DNA from: Saprospiraceae bacterium
GTDB taxonomy: Bacteria > Bacteroidota > Bacteroidia > Chitinophagales > Saprospiraceae
Assembly (NCBI GenBank): GCA_016715965.1
Contig: JADJXG010000001.1
Coordinates: 2,733,501-2,797,500, forward strand
Direction: 5' to 3'
Length of the DNA: 64,000 bases
Shown: positions 1-8,366 of the stretch, one piece after another
Numbering within the stretch: position 1 is the first letter of the stretch
How the letters are laid out: each line of letters begins with the position of its first letter
Notes under the pieces: generated by a model
Seen by the model: only the letters and a program-made list of their open reading frames with translations
Database searches by the model: none
Told to the model about the DNA's origin: nothing
Translations under genes and position numbers: made by a program

Positions 1-725
1 AAACAGCAGATGTGGGTGACATCGTCCGGACCATTGATGTTGGTATAACCGCTTTTTGCCGCCTTCCGCTCAAGGATATTTTACCCATCGATATAAAACC
101 TGGAGATCTGGTCATCGGATTGGCTTCTTATGGTCAGGCTGTCTATGAAAAGGAGTACAACAGTGGGATTGGATCCAACGGGTTGACAGCCGCAAGACAC
201 GATTTGCTATCAAAATACTATTTGGAGCATTTCCCGGAGACGGTAGCGCCACAAACCAATCCGGCACACGCCTATACAGGACCTTTTAGGATAACAGATC
301 AATCGGATTCCGGACACATAATAGGTCGTTTGCTTTGTTCTCCGACACGGACTTATGTTCCTTTTTTACACGAATTGATTCATCACAGACAGATCCGACC
401 CCACGGCATTATTCATCTCACTGGTGGGGCCCATACAAAAGTCAAAAAGTTTATCAGAAATTTAAAAATTATCAAAGACCAATTAATCCCGGCACCTCCG
501 GTTTTTTCGCTGATTGCACGACATTCTTTATGTTCACCGGACGAATTGTATGAGGTGTACAACATGGGGCAACGGCTGGAAATCTATTGTATTCCGGAGG
601 ATGCCAATCAAATTTTGAAAACTGCAAAAGATTTTGGCATTGAAGCATCTGTCATTGGCAGAGTTGAATCAAGTAAAGATACCACGGTTGAATTGCACAC
701 GGCTCAGGGAATTTTTCAATATTGA
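1..725 (+). CDS. purM: Phosphoribosylformylglycinamidine cyclo-ligase (AIR synthase), 5' truncated by window edge
   Basis: This is the C-terminal part of PurM, which closes formylglycinamidine ribotide to aminoimidazole ribotide with ATP in cytosolic purine synthesis. The frame is open from base 3, so the true start lies before the window; about 240 residues are visible. The first visible residues, TADVGDIVRTIDVG, match the segment that follows the conserved GGETAD motif of PurM. Next come the GDLVIGLASYG strand and the SNG(L/Y) turn (GIGSNGLTAARHD) typical of the C-terminal AIRS domain, and later HLTGGAHTKVKKF. The small membrane protein gene begins 6 bp after the stop, so the genes are probably co-transcribed. 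The family call is firm; the only gap is the missing N-terminus. Confidence 0.92.
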   Translation, partial: TADVGDIVRTIDVGITAFCRLPLKDILPIDIKPGDLVIGLASYGQAVYEKEYNSGIGSNGLTAARHDLLSKYYLEHFPETVAPQTNPAHAYTGPFRITDQSDSGHIIGRLLCSPTRTYVPFLHELIHHRQIRPHGIIHLTGGAHTKVKKFIRNLKIIKDQLIPAPPVFSLIARHSLCSPDELYEVYNMGQRLEIYCIPEDANQILKTAKDFGIEASVIGRVESSKDTTVELHTAQGIFQY

Positions 726-731
726 TCCGCC

Positions 732-1019
732 ATGTCTTCAGGTCCCACCAAATCTCTTTTGTATAGATATGCACTGCAACAATGCACGGATGAAGAGCAA
801 GTTTTTGTAGAGCTTTGGCTTGCCTCAGATCCCAAGGTCAAAGATCAGTTGGAGATGATCCGCAGTATGCTCAATCATATTCAAGAGGATAAACCGGAAA
901 ATAAAAAATCGACTTCCGAATTTGTTTCACCCTCCACTCGAAGTATGTATTGGCTTTGGTATATCCTGGTTGCAATAGTATTCATTGCAATCGTCTGTTG
1001 GAAAATATTCAAAGCTTGA
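732..1019 (+). CDS. Small single-pass membrane protein, anti-sigma-like N-terminus
   Basis: A 95-residue protein that I cannot assign to a named family. Residues 1-45 look helical and acidic, with the pattern YALQQCTDEEQVFVELWLAS, which resembles the N-terminal segment of FecR/RskA-type anti-sigma factors, where the family pattern is roughly LG-L-TPEE--VE--L--DP. Residues 46-70 are a polar linker, and residues 72-92 form one hydrophobic membrane helix followed by a short basic tail (KIFKA). This implies an inner-membrane protein with a cytosolic N-terminal domain. There is no zinc-binding HxxxCxxC motif and no sigma factor gene beside it. It sits 6 bp after purM and 5 bp before the LuxE-like gene, so it is probably translated as part of the same message. 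The anti-sigma comparison is only a resemblance. Confidence 0.7.
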   Translation: MSSGPTKSLLYRYALQQCTDEEQVFVELWLASDPKVKDQLEMIRSMLNHIQEDKPENKKSTSEFVSPSTRSMYWLWYILVAIVFIAIVCWKIFKA

Positions 1020-1024
1020 GCCCG

Positions 1025-2017
1025 ATGGTTGGCGAAGAAATAATAGCGCGGATTTTTGGTAAAGCAGACTTTGACTTTGAAGAATTGGCGATGGAAATTT
1101 TTAAAATCCAGTCCATTAAAAACGAAGTTTATAAAAATTATCTCCACCAACTAAGAATAGAACCGGAAAATGTAAAATATTTAAACAAAATACCTTTTTT
1201 GCCGGTGGATTTTTTTAAATACCACGACATTAAAACGGGAAATTGGAAAGAGGAAAAATATTTTCTGTCCTCTGGCACTACCGATGCCCAACGTTCGAAA
1301 CATTGTATAAAAAATCTACAAGACTATCATCGAATGACAGAGATTTGTTTGGAAATGTTTATTTCAGATATTCGAGAATACAGTATTTACGGATTGTTAC
1401 CTGGATACATTCAAAATCAACATTCGTCCCTGATAGAAATGGTTCGGCATTTTATAGAAAAATCAGGTAAAGCTGATTATAGAGAAAGAATATTCGCAGA
1501 TTTTAGTTTGTTGAGCCAGGCTTTGAAAAAGGAAAAATCAAATGGATCAAAAATTTTATTGTTTGGAGTGAGTTTTGCATTATTGGATTTTGGGGAAGCG
1601 CATCCACTTAGTTATGAACCATTGACCATCATCGAAACAGGTGGAATGAAAACCCACAGACGTGATTTTTCCAAGGAATATATTCTAAAAAAAATGCAAC
1701 TCAATTTTCCAAAAAGTATGATCTATTCAGAGTATGGCATGACAGAGATGATGTCGCAGGCTTATGCCACCGATGGAATGTGGTATTCACTCCCATCCCA
1801 TGCAAGGGTATTCATCAGAAATTCAGAAGACCCTTTTGGAGAATTTATCATCAACCGGCAGGGTAGGGTCAATGTCATCGATTTGGGCAATTTGCACAGT
1901 TGTTGTTTTCTGGAAACCGCAGACCTGGGTATATCCAATGCCAATCAACAGTTTAAAATAATGGGTAGAATTCAGAATGCGAGCATCAGAGGATGCAACT
2001 TAATGTATGAGTATTAA
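1025..2017 (+). CDS. LuxE-like acyl-protein synthetase / acyltransferase
   Basis: A 330-residue member of the LuxE/PaaK-related adenylate-forming group (LuxE domain). LuxE enzymes activate a fatty acid as acyl-AMP and pass it to a protein cysteine. Visible motifs are FLPVDFFKYH around residue 60, the phosphate-binding-type loop YFLSSGTTDAQRSKH at about 78-92, and SEYGMTEMMSQAY at about 234-247, equivalent to the YG-TE motif of adenylating enzymes. The open frame reaches back to 950, but that would overlap the preceding membrane protein by 70 bp; ATG 1025, 5 bp after its stop, is the better start. There are no luxCDAB genes nearby, so bioluminescence is not implied. Similar genes in Bacteroidota are generally annotated only as acyl transferases, and the substrate is unknown. 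Confidence 0.8.
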   Translation: MVGEEIIARIFGKADFDFEELAMEIFKIQSIKNEVYKNYLHQLRIEPENVKYLNKIPFLPVDFFKYHDIKTGNWKEEKYFLSSGTTDAQRSKHCIKNLQDYHRMTEICLEMFISDIREYSIYGLLPGYIQNQHSSLIEMVRHFIEKSGKADYRERIFADFSLLSQALKKEKSNGSKILLFGVSFALLDFGEAHPLSYEPLTIIETGGMKTHRRDFSKEYILKKMQLNFPKSMIYSEYGMTEMMSQAYATDGMWYSLPSHARVFIRNSEDPFGEFIINRQGRVNVIDLGNLHSCCFLETADLGISNANQQFKIMGRIQNASIRGCNLMYEY

Positions 2018-2024
2018 GACAATG

Positions 2025-2044
2025 GATCAGTTTTCTGATCTTTC
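2025..2044 (+). terminator. Probable intrinsic terminator after the LuxE-like gene
   Basis: A perfect 6-bp stem GATCAG / CTGATC with a TTTT loop lies 8 bp after the LuxE-like stop and is followed by TTTC. A second perfect palindrome, GATTTCCGGAAATC, lies at 2073-2086, nearer the convergent pfkA gene. The two hairpins fill the 95-bp space between convergent genes, as expected for terminators on both strands. The T tract is short, so efficiency is uncertain. Confidence 0.4.
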
Positions 2045-2112
2045 AATGCGATTTACAACAAAGATTGAATTTGATTTCCGGAAATCTTGGAAATCGACCA
2101 CATGGGGCAATT

Positions 2113-3093
2113 CTATATTCCCAGCATCCTTGTAAGATCAATCATTTCCCCGGATGGTTGCTTGGATAAAGTCACACTTTCTTTAAAAGGAGTAAAACAA
2201 ATATGATCATTTATAATTCCTGCCATTACATTTCGCTGACCTTGCATGAGCGCATCCACAGAAGCATGTCCCAATCTTGCGGCGAGTATTCGGTCAGCTG
2301 CAGTTGGCGCACCTCCTCGCTGTAAATGACCAATGACCGTTACCCTGATATCTTGTTCAGGCATGAGGTTTTTAATCTGCTGACTCAGGTTGTAAGCATT
2401 TCCGAGTTTATTTCCTTCTGCAGAGATGACCAAACTAAACAATTTTTTTCTTCTCTGAGCTTGTTGTAGTTGCCGAACCAGTGTTTCTAAGTCTGTCGCA
2501 TCTTCGGGAATGATAAATGCGCTGGCCCCGGATGCCAAAGCAGTATACAAAGCGATATAACCAGAATGTCTGCCCATCACTTCGATGATAAAAAGTCGGT
2601 TGTGGGAATCTGCAGTATCCCGGATTTTATCCACGGCCTGCACGGCGGTATTAACAGCTGTGTCAAATCCCAGGGTAAAATCTGAGCCATACAAATCATT
2701 GTCAATGGTACCCGGAATTCCAATGGCAGGTATCTCGTATTCTTCTGAGAATATCTGGCACCCTGTAAAAGTGCCATTTCCTCCAATTGCCACCAGAGCA
2801 TCAATGTCAAAGGCCTTTAGGTTTTCATAGGCTGTTTTGCGCCCCTCACTCTCCAAAAACCTCTTACTTCTGGCAGTTCTGATAAAAGTGCCGCCGTGGT
2901 GAATAATGTTGCGCACATCATCGTCTTCCAACCTCCGAATATCGCCATCGATCATGCCTTCAAAGCCTCGCAGTATGGCATAAATATGCAGGTCGTAATG
3001 ATTTGCCCTTCTGTAAATAGCCCTGATTGCTGCGTTCATTCCCGGTGCATCGCCTCCGGACGTAAAAACACCAATCCTGTTAATCTGTCTCAT
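2113..3093 (-). CDS. pfkA: 6-phosphofructokinase with Asn in the GGDG loop
   Basis: A 326-residue ATP-type phosphofructokinase that phosphorylates fructose 6-phosphate in glycolysis. The N-terminal nucleotide loop FTSGGDAPGMNAAIRA is at residues 10-25, the catalytic loop PGTIDND at about 127-133, and MGRHSGYIAL at about 172-181. The length is normal for bacterial PfkA. One oddity: the loop that normally reads GGDGS/T (Asp103 of the E. coli enzyme, in the Mg-ATP site) reads GGNGT here, with Asn106 encoded by AAT at 2776-2778. Its start overlaps the end of the upstream sugar kinase by 14 bp, so the two are translationally linked. The family is certain; full activity is less so because of the Asn. 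Confidence 0.93.
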   Translation of the reverse strand: MRQINRIGVFTSGGDAPGMNAAIRAIYRRANHYDLHIYAILRGFEGMIDGDIRRLEDDDVRNIIHHGGTFIRTARSKRFLESEGRKTAYENLKAFDIDALVAIGGNGTFTGCQIFSEEYEIPAIGIPGTIDNDLYGSDFTLGFDTAVNTAVQAVDKIRDTADSHNRLFIIEVMGRHSGYIALYTALASGASAFIIPEDATDLETLVRQLQQAQRRKKLFSLVISAEGNKLGNAYNLSQQIKNLMPEQDIRVTVIGHLQRGGAPTAADRILAARLGHASVDALMQGQRNVMAGIINDHICFTPFKESVTLSKQPSGEMIDLTRMLGI

Positions 3094-3925
3094 GGTGGTA
3101 ATGACAAAGTTTGTGCAATATTTGTTGACTGAAGCTCAGCTCTTGAAATTCATAGGTTTCTGCTATTTTCAAAATGTTCTCTTTAAGTTCTATCGACACG
3201 GATCCTGCAAAATGCAAGGGCAGCTTCCGATGCTTTGAATAGGGGGCTATCCTGTTTTTGAAAAACAGATCCAGACTGAAATCTACCATCCGCGATATGT
3301 CAGGATGCTGCATCTTTTCCAGAACAAAGGGAAATAAACTGGCCAATTCATAAGCAATTCTTGGAGAGGAATATAGATACGCCAGATAATCTCCGGAAGG
3401 CACCGGCATTCTCTCAGTCAATTGTTGGCTCAATTCAGGATCAAGTGTTTGGTAATAGTGGCTGACCAGCAGTTGTTTGCAGATGTGAGAGGCGCTGCCT
3501 TCGTCCCCAAGCAGATAACCGAGGGCAGGCAATTGATGGATCAAAACCCTCCCGTCACTCAATGCGCTATTGCTTCCGGTGCCCAAAATGGCCACCACAC
3601 CCGGTTTTTTGTTGCATACTGCCCTTGCAGCACCGAGAAGATCAGAATGAACATTGAGATGACTACATTCCGGCCATTGATCCCTCAAAAAAGTAGTCAT
3701 TTGATAGGCTCCTTGCCCAATGCAGCCAGCCCCATAGTACCAGATTTGATCTGGAGAGGCGCGGTTGATTTGTGAAAAGGCCGATTGAAGACCGGAAAGA
3801 ATGGAATGCTTGCTCTGAGTCATTGGATTCAAGCCGGCCGTAGTCCATTCCTGCAGAATTTGACCATTTTGAGACAATGCCCAATGGGTTTTGGTAGAAC
3901 CTGCATCTGCGATCAGTTGGATCAT
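3080..3925 (-). CDS. N-acetylglucosamine kinase-like sugar kinase (BadF/BadG family)
   Basis: A 281-residue ASKHA-fold kinase. The phosphate 1 motif is at residues 6-15 (ADAGSTKTHW), the phosphate 2 region reads AILGTGSNSAL near residue 114, and GYLLGDEGSASH near 137 matches the glycine-rich signature of eukaryote-like GlcNAc kinases. The probable reaction is ATP-dependent phosphorylation of an amino sugar, perhaps recycled from peptidoglycan, but the substrate cannot be read from the sequence. The gene lies directly upstream of pfkA on the same strand and overlaps it by 14 bp, so the amino-sugar kinase and phosphofructokinase are probably one unit. The start chosen is the only Met that keeps the complete phosphate 1 strand (MIQLIADAG). 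Confidence 0.82.
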   Translation of the reverse strand: MIQLIADAGSTKTHWALSQNGQILQEWTTAGLNPMTQSKHSILSGLQSAFSQINRASPDQIWYYGAGCIGQGAYQMTTFLRDQWPECSHLNVHSDLLGAARAVCNKKPGVVAILGTGSNSALSDGRVLIHQLPALGYLLGDEGSASHICKQLLVSHYYQTLDPELSQQLTERMPVPSGDYLAYLYSSPRIAYELASLFPFVLEKMQHPDISRMVDFSLDLFFKNRIAPYSKHRKLPLHFAGSVSIELKENILKIAETYEFQELSFSQQILHKLCHYHHETD

Positions 3926-4027
3926 TGATGCAAAGAAAATGAATATTGTGGACTTGGTCTTTCTGTTGCGAAATGGAGTATTTTGATCTCTGTCCTCATT
4001 TTAGCTGGGAAATGTGTGCTATTGTCC

Positions 4028-4035
4028 TATTTTTG
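4028..4035 (+). promoter_or_regulatory. Candidate -7 promoter element for hbd
   Basis: TATTTTTG fits the Bacteroidota -7 consensus TAnnTTTG and would place transcription start near 4042, 9 bp before ATG 4051. This argues against the longer open frame starting at 3946. No clear TTG -33 element is visible. Confidence 0.4.
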
Positions 4036-4050
4036 CGCGCAAATTTTGAA

Positions 4051-4956
4051 ATGAATAAAATAACAGTTATTGGAGCAGGAACCATGGGGAATGGGATTGC
4101 CCATGTATTTGCTCAATATGGATACCAGGTCACCTTGTGCGATATTTCAGAGAAAGCCCTTGAGAAGGCATTGGCCACCATTGATAAAAACCTTGGCAGA
4201 ATGGTCGAAAAAGGGAAAATCACCCCTGACATTCATCGGAAGGCCATTGAAAATATCCGAACCCAAACATCGATGCAGGAAGCCGTCAAAGAGGCAGAAC
4301 TGGTCGTTGAAGCTGCAACAGAAAACATCGATCTTAAACTCAAGATATTTAAAGAACTGGACGCATGCGCGCCTCCGGATTGCATTTTGGCAACCAACAC
4401 TTCCTCCATTTCTATAACGAAGATCGCAGGTGTAACCAGCAGACCTTCTTCAGTGATCGGTATGCATTTTATGAACCCGGTGCCGGTCATGCGACTGGTA
4501 GAAATCATCCGGGGATATTCTACCAGGGCAGAGGTCTGTGCCACGATTGTCAAAATGACCAAAGCCATTGATAAAATTCCGGTCGAAGTCTATGATTATC
4601 CGGGATTTGTCACCAACAGAATCCTAATGACCATGATCAATGAAGCAATCTATACGCTTTTTGAAGGGGTCGGCAACGTGGATGAAATTGACAGCATTAT
4701 GAGGCTGGGAATGGCGCATCCTATGGGCCCACTGCAATTGGCTGACTTCATAGGTTTAGATGTTTGTCTTTCCATTCTAAGGGTTTTGTACGACGGATTT
4801 GGAAATCAGAAATACGCTCCTTGTCCATTGCTTATCAACATGGTCAACGCCGGCCAGCTAGGCATTAAATCCGGAGAGGGATTCTACGATTATTCAAAGG
4901 GAGGTAAAGAATTGGTCGTCAGTCAAAAGTTCCTCCAAAGGTTTAAACATGACTAA
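4051..4956 (+). CDS. hbd: 3-hydroxybutyryl-CoA dehydrogenase
   Basis: A 301-residue NAD(P)-dependent L-3-hydroxyacyl-CoA dehydrogenase that interconverts acetoacetyl-CoA and 3-hydroxybutyryl-CoA in the cytosol. The Rossmann motif GAGTMGNGIA is at residues 7-16, the catalytic His is in HFMNPVPVM at about 138, and the dimerisation domain carries YPGFVTNRILM. The length matches stand-alone HbdA-type enzymes. The open frame extends to 3946, but those 35 residues are unlike the family, and a -7 promoter element lies between the two starts, so ATG 4051 is chosen. Its end overlaps the DUF983 gene by 8 bp. The thiolase at 47.5 kb could supply its substrate. Confidence 0.92.
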   Translation: MNKITVIGAGTMGNGIAHVFAQYGYQVTLCDISEKALEKALATIDKNLGRMVEKGKITPDIHRKAIENIRTQTSMQEAVKEAELVVEAATENIDLKLKIFKELDACAPPDCILATNTSSISITKIAGVTSRPSSVIGMHFMNPVPVMRLVEIIRGYSTRAEVCATIVKMTKAIDKIPVEVYDYPGFVTNRILMTMINEAIYTLFEGVGNVDEIDSIMRLGMAHPMGPLQLADFIGLDVCLSILRVLYDGFGNQKYAPCPLLINMVNAGQLGIKSGEGFYDYSKGGKELVVSQKFLQRFKHD

Positions 4957-5299
4957 ATTAACTGCTATCTTTTGGTTGAAATGTCCCGCCTGTTGGAAGG
5001 GAAATTTATTTGTCAGGGGCTCTAATCCTTTCTCATTTTTCTTTGAAATGCATCAAAAATGTCCTCATTGCGGTGAGAATTTGATGAGGGAGCCAGGATT
5101 TTATTTTGGATCAATGTTTCTATCCTATATTATGACTGGATTTTTTTCTCTGGCAGTTGTAGGAAGTTTAATCCTGGGATTTGGACTGGATTGGAGATGG
5201 GCCATGTTTGTTTTGGCTATTATTCTCATAGGGCTGTATGCTTTCATTTACAAATTTTCAAGATCCTTGTGGATACACTTATTTGTTTCCAAAAAATAA
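4949..5299 (+). CDS. DUF983 family membrane protein
   Basis: A 116-residue protein of the DUF983 family. A zinc-ribbon-like pair is visible near the N-terminus: CPACW at residues 12-16 and CPHC at about 39-42. Two hydrophobic segments follow (about residues 54-76 and 82-104), and the tail is basic. Proteins of this family are small inner-membrane proteins of unknown role, sometimes found near cytochrome oxidase genes; no such genes are near here. It overlaps the end of hbd by 8 bp and is probably translated from the same message. Confidence 0.8.
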   Translation: MTKLTAIFWLKCPACWKGNLFVRGSNPFSFFFEMHQKCPHCGENLMREPGFYFGSMFLSYIMTGFFSLAVVGSLILGFGLDWRWAMFVLAIILIGLYAFIYKFSRSLWIHLFVSKK

Positions 5300-5300
5300 A

Positions 5301-5332
5301 AAGCCGAAAAAAAATTGCTTCTTTCCGGCCTT
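5301..5332. terminator. Possible bidirectional terminator, imperfect
   Basis: Between the convergent DUF983 gene and the T9SS cargo gene, AAGCCGAAA (5301-5309) can pair with TTTCCGGCCTT (5322-5332), with one or two bulges. A-rich and T-rich flanks are present, but the stem is imperfect. Confidence 0.3.
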
Positions 5333-5355
5333 CTAAAATATTTTAATAAGTTGTT

Positions 5356-6297
5356 TTAAATCCTCGTAAATTTTTTAGTACTGATTCTGCCATCCTGATC
5401 TGCTATTTTAAGCAGATACCATCCGGCAGGAAGATCCGCTACACCAATGGACAAATTGGATGCACCTGGTTCCAGATTCTTTTGGACGGCTTTGTGTTCC
5501 CTGCCATTTTCATCCAAAATACTGATGGTGGCATCAAATTTTTCATAGGTTTCCAAACTCACCAAAAGTTCTTCTCTCACTGGATTGGGCGTTAATTCAA
5601 AGCTCAATTTTTTACTCAGGTCTTCAACTCCTACCGGCACATTGGCGATGATGACATAAGTTTCTTCAAATACACCAACATTGTTGCTGTTTTTGTTGAA
5701 GAAAAATGGAGTTACGAAATAATTATCGTTGTTGTAACGGTAGTTTAAGCTGATGTTGTGGACTGCAAATCCCTGACTTCTGCCTTCATATTTTACCGTA
5801 ATTTCTGCTTTTTTACCACTTAAAGTTGAAATATTAATTTTATTGGTTTCGTAACAAATCAGATTGTTGACATTGGTGCTCATCATTACAAAGCTGTTGT
5901 TTTTTGTTTCAACTTTTGCGTTACCCAGTATTTTACCAGAGATGTTTCCAAGGTCCCCGTTTGTGCTTGAAGTTACAGTAGTACAGGTTGTGCAACCAGA
6001 ACAATTGGTTTGATTGGTGTTATTTTCACATTTGTCGGCTATGACCTTTGTGGCAAAACTGACAGAATTTACGCCAGTCTCACCCAGTACATAAACCGGA
6101 TTCGTCTTTGAATTACCAATCTGACCGATTTTGATAAAATCCAGATGGATAGAGGCTTTTTCTCTTTGATCGTTGCCACCTGGGTCTGTAGAAGGAGTTA
6201 CAGTGGCGGTTTTTCCACAAAATTGAAATTGAATGGTCTGAGCCTGGAGAAATGACCCGATCAAAATAAAAACAAGGGGGGAGATGTGTTTTTTCAT
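5356..6297 (-). CDS. Secreted protein with type IX sorting domain (type A)
   Basis: A 313-residue protein with a clear signal peptide (MKKHISPLVFILIGSFLQAQ). The middle part is polar, rich in Asn and Thr, and contains a Cys-rich stretch CSGCTTCTTVTSS near residue 115. The last 80 residues are a T9SS type A sorting domain: FELTPNPVREELLVSL, then DLPAGWYLLKI and a basic end. It should be exported and attached to, or released from, the outer membrane by the gliding/PorSS machinery. The frame is open to 6330, but ATG 6297 begins the signal peptide exactly. The body of the protein matches no family I recognise, so its function is unknown. Confidence 0.82.
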   Translation of the reverse strand: MKKHISPLVFILIGSFLQAQTIQFQFCGKTATVTPSTDPGGNDQREKASIHLDFIKIGQIGNSKTNPVYVLGETGVNSVSFATKVIADKCENNTNQTNCSGCTTCTTVTSSTNGDLGNISGKILGNAKVETKNNSFVMMSTNVNNLICYETNKINISTLSGKKAEITVKYEGRSQGFAVHNISLNYRYNNDNYFVTPFFFNKNSNNVGVFEETYVIIANVPVGVEDLSKKLSFELTPNPVREELLVSLETYEKFDATISILDENGREHKAVQKNLEPGASNLSIGVADLPAGWYLLKIADQDGRISTKKFTRI

Positions 6298-6523
6298 ATA
6301 ACTTGTATTTTTAATTTGTTGAGATGACAAAGATGGTAAAAATTTTATAATATACCAGATATTAAATTTTTTTAATCGGATTTTGACGAATTACTAAACA
6401 AAAAATAAAGTAATTTTCATGCTTGTCTATTGGATCAAAGCATCAGGGATAAAGATCCAATCAAGAATGCTTTAATAAATACAATGGGATTCATTCTGAT
6501 AACATGCCTAAAAGGAAATTGGT

Positions 6524-7765
6524 TTAATCCAGCAAGCTCGACTGAATGATTTCCAAGGCCAGGTCGATTTGTGCTTCCGATATAACGAGTGGTGGCGCAA
6601 GTCGGATAATATTTCCATGGGTTGGTTTGGCAAGTAGTCCCCGCTCAGCCATTTTGAGGCATAGATTCCATGCTAGTTTTGAGTCTTCAGGTTGATTAAT
6701 TTCAATGGCGTTGAGCAAACCCTTGCCTCTCACTTCTTTGATTATTTTGTGTTTTTCGCTAATGGCTTGCAATCCCTTTCGTAAGCGAAGGCCCAGAACG
6801 TCAGCTCTTCCAGCAAGGTCTTCATCCAGAATGACTCCAATGGCTTGCATGGCCACGGCACAAGCAAGAGGGTTTCCACCAAATGTAGAACCGTGCTGTC
6901 CGGGTTGAATACACAACATGATCTCATCATCTGCCAGGACTGCGGATATAGGCAGTAGTCCTCCGGAAAGAGCCTTGCCCAAAATCACAATATCTGGTCT
7001 GATATGCTCGTGATCGCAAGCCAGCATTCTGCCAGTACGGGCAAGGCCGGTTTGAATTTCATCTGCAATAAACAAAACTCCTTTGCCGCGACACAAATCG
7101 AAAGCTTTGGCCAAGAATCCTTCTGCAAGCATTTTCACTCCGGCTTCGCCCTGGATAGGTTCAAATAAAAATCCCGCTACATTGGGCTCTTCAAGCGCTT
7201 TTGCCAATGCATCCAAATCATTAAAAGGAATTTTGATAAACCCCGGTAAATAAGGTCCAAATCCGGAATAACTTTCAGGGTCTGTTGACATCGATACAGG
7301 TCCCATGGTTCTACCATGAAAATTTCCTTCAAATACGATGATGTTGGCTTTATTTTCAGTGATTCCTTTGATTTGGTAAGCCCATTTGCGGCATAATTTT
7401 ATGGCTGTTTCCACTGCTTCTGCACCCGTGTTCATTGGCAAGAGTTTGTCATAACCAAATACCTTGTGCATCATAAATTCATATTCACCCAGCAAATTAT
7501 TGTGAAAAGCCCTGGATGTGAGAGTCAATACTTCTGCTTGTTGGATCATGGCTTTCACCAAACGCGGATGACAGTGCCCTTGGTTTACTGCAGAATAAGC
7601 TGAAAGAAAATCCAAATATTCCTTATCATCCACATCCCAAACTACGGCTCCAAGTCCTCTTTTCAGGACCACAGGCAATGGGTGATAATTATGTGCGCCA
7701 TAAGAATCTTCAAGTTCGATAAATTTTTCTGCAGAGGAAATTATAATCTCAGCCATTGACATCAT
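6524..7765 (-). CDS. rocD: Ornithine--oxo-acid aminotransferase
   Basis: A 413-residue class III PLP aminotransferase that converts ornithine and 2-oxoglutarate to glutamate semialdehyde and glutamate. Recognisable are SAYSAVNQGHCHPR, the substrate/PLP segment FEGNFHGRTMG, the Asp that holds the PLP ring in ADEIQTGLARTG, and the Schiff-base Lys in ILGKALSGG. The combination SAYSAVNQGH plus EDSYGAHNYHPLP is characteristic of ornithine aminotransferase rather than acetylornithine aminotransferase. The first Met overlaps the end of coaE by 4 bp; Met4 is an alternative start. It is the last gene of a four-gene minus-strand operon. Confidence 0.92.
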   Translation of the reverse strand: MMSMAEIIISSAEKFIELEDSYGAHNYHPLPVVLKRGLGAVVWDVDDKEYLDFLSAYSAVNQGHCHPRLVKAMIQQAEVLTLTSRAFHNNLLGEYEFMMHKVFGYDKLLPMNTGAEAVETAIKLCRKWAYQIKGITENKANIIVFEGNFHGRTMGPVSMSTDPESYSGFGPYLPGFIKIPFNDLDALAKALEEPNVAGFLFEPIQGEAGVKMLAEGFLAKAFDLCRGKGVLFIADEIQTGLARTGRMLACDHEHIRPDIVILGKALSGGLLPISAVLADDEIMLCIQPGQHGSTFGGNPLACAVAMQAIGVILDEDLAGRADVLGLRLRKGLQAISEKHKIIKEVRGKGLLNAIEINQPEDSKLAWNLCLKMAERGLLAKPTHGNIIRLAPPLVISEAQIDLALEIIQSSLLD

Positions 7766-8364
7766 GTATTTATTTGGTTCGCAAAATTACATATTTTGTG
7801 ATGGATGTTCAAAATTTGTGGCAGCACTGGAATCTCGCCATTGTTGTCGATGAGATAATCTGCCTTTAGGACTTTTTCGAGGTCTTTGATTTGATGTTGC
7901 ATCCTGGCTTTTACCTGATCTGAGCTAAGACCATCTCTTGACATTACACGTTTCAACCTGAGCTTTTCAGAGGCCAACACGAGAATTATTTTATCCACTG
8001 CTTGTTTTTCCAGAGTGATATGAAGCAAGGCGGATTCTTTGATAACATAAGTGGATTGTTGAACAGAAACCCATTGATCAAAGTCTTCAAATACCCTTGG
8101 ATGAACAATGGCATTCAGCTGGCTGAGAAGTTTTTCATTGTTGAATACTTTACCGGCAATCCATGATCGGTTCAGTTGTTGGTCTTGGGTATAAGCCTTC
8201 TTGCCGAATAAATCTTTAATTTCCTGTATCAATTCAGGATGTTCTGACATCAGTATTTTAGCTCTTTTGTCAGAATCGTAAATGGGTACACCAAGCCAGC
8301 CAAAGACAGTGGCAACCATCGATTTTCCACTTCCAATACCTCCGGTTAAACCTGCAATGAGCAA
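7762..8364 (-). CDS. coaE: Dephospho-CoA kinase
   Basis: A 200-residue P-loop kinase for the last step of coenzyme A synthesis, phosphorylating the ribose 3'-OH of dephospho-CoA. The Walker A motif is GLTGGIGSGKS at residues 5-15, followed by the characteristic YDSDKRAKILM segment and the lid region KLRLKRVMSRDGLS. Length is typical. The gene starts 2 bp after the yigZ stop and overlaps rocD by 4 bp. Confidence 0.93.
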   Translation of the reverse strand: MLIAGLTGGIGSGKSMVATVFGWLGVPIYDSDKRAKILMSEHPELIQEIKDLFGKKAYTQDQQLNRSWIAGKVFNNEKLLSQLNAIVHPRVFEDFDQWVSVQQSTYVIKESALLHITLEKQAVDKIILVLASEKLRLKRVMSRDGLSSDQVKARMQHQIKDLEKVLKADYLIDNNGEIPVLPQILNIHHKICNFANQINT

Positions 8365-8366
8365 TT

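Noticed and set aside
950..1024. Longer N-terminus of the LuxE-like protein
   Set aside because: It would overlap the membrane protein gene by 70 bp, and the extra residues are antisense-like; ATG 1025 fits the intergenic spacing.
1025..2017. A bioluminescence (lux) locus suggested by the LuxE-like gene
   Set aside because: No luciferase, reductase or other lux gene is in the neighbourhood; LuxE-like proteins are common in non-luminous Bacteroidota.
3946..4050. N-terminal extension of hbd
   Set aside because: Thirty-five residues unlike the family, and a -7 promoter element lies inside the extension.
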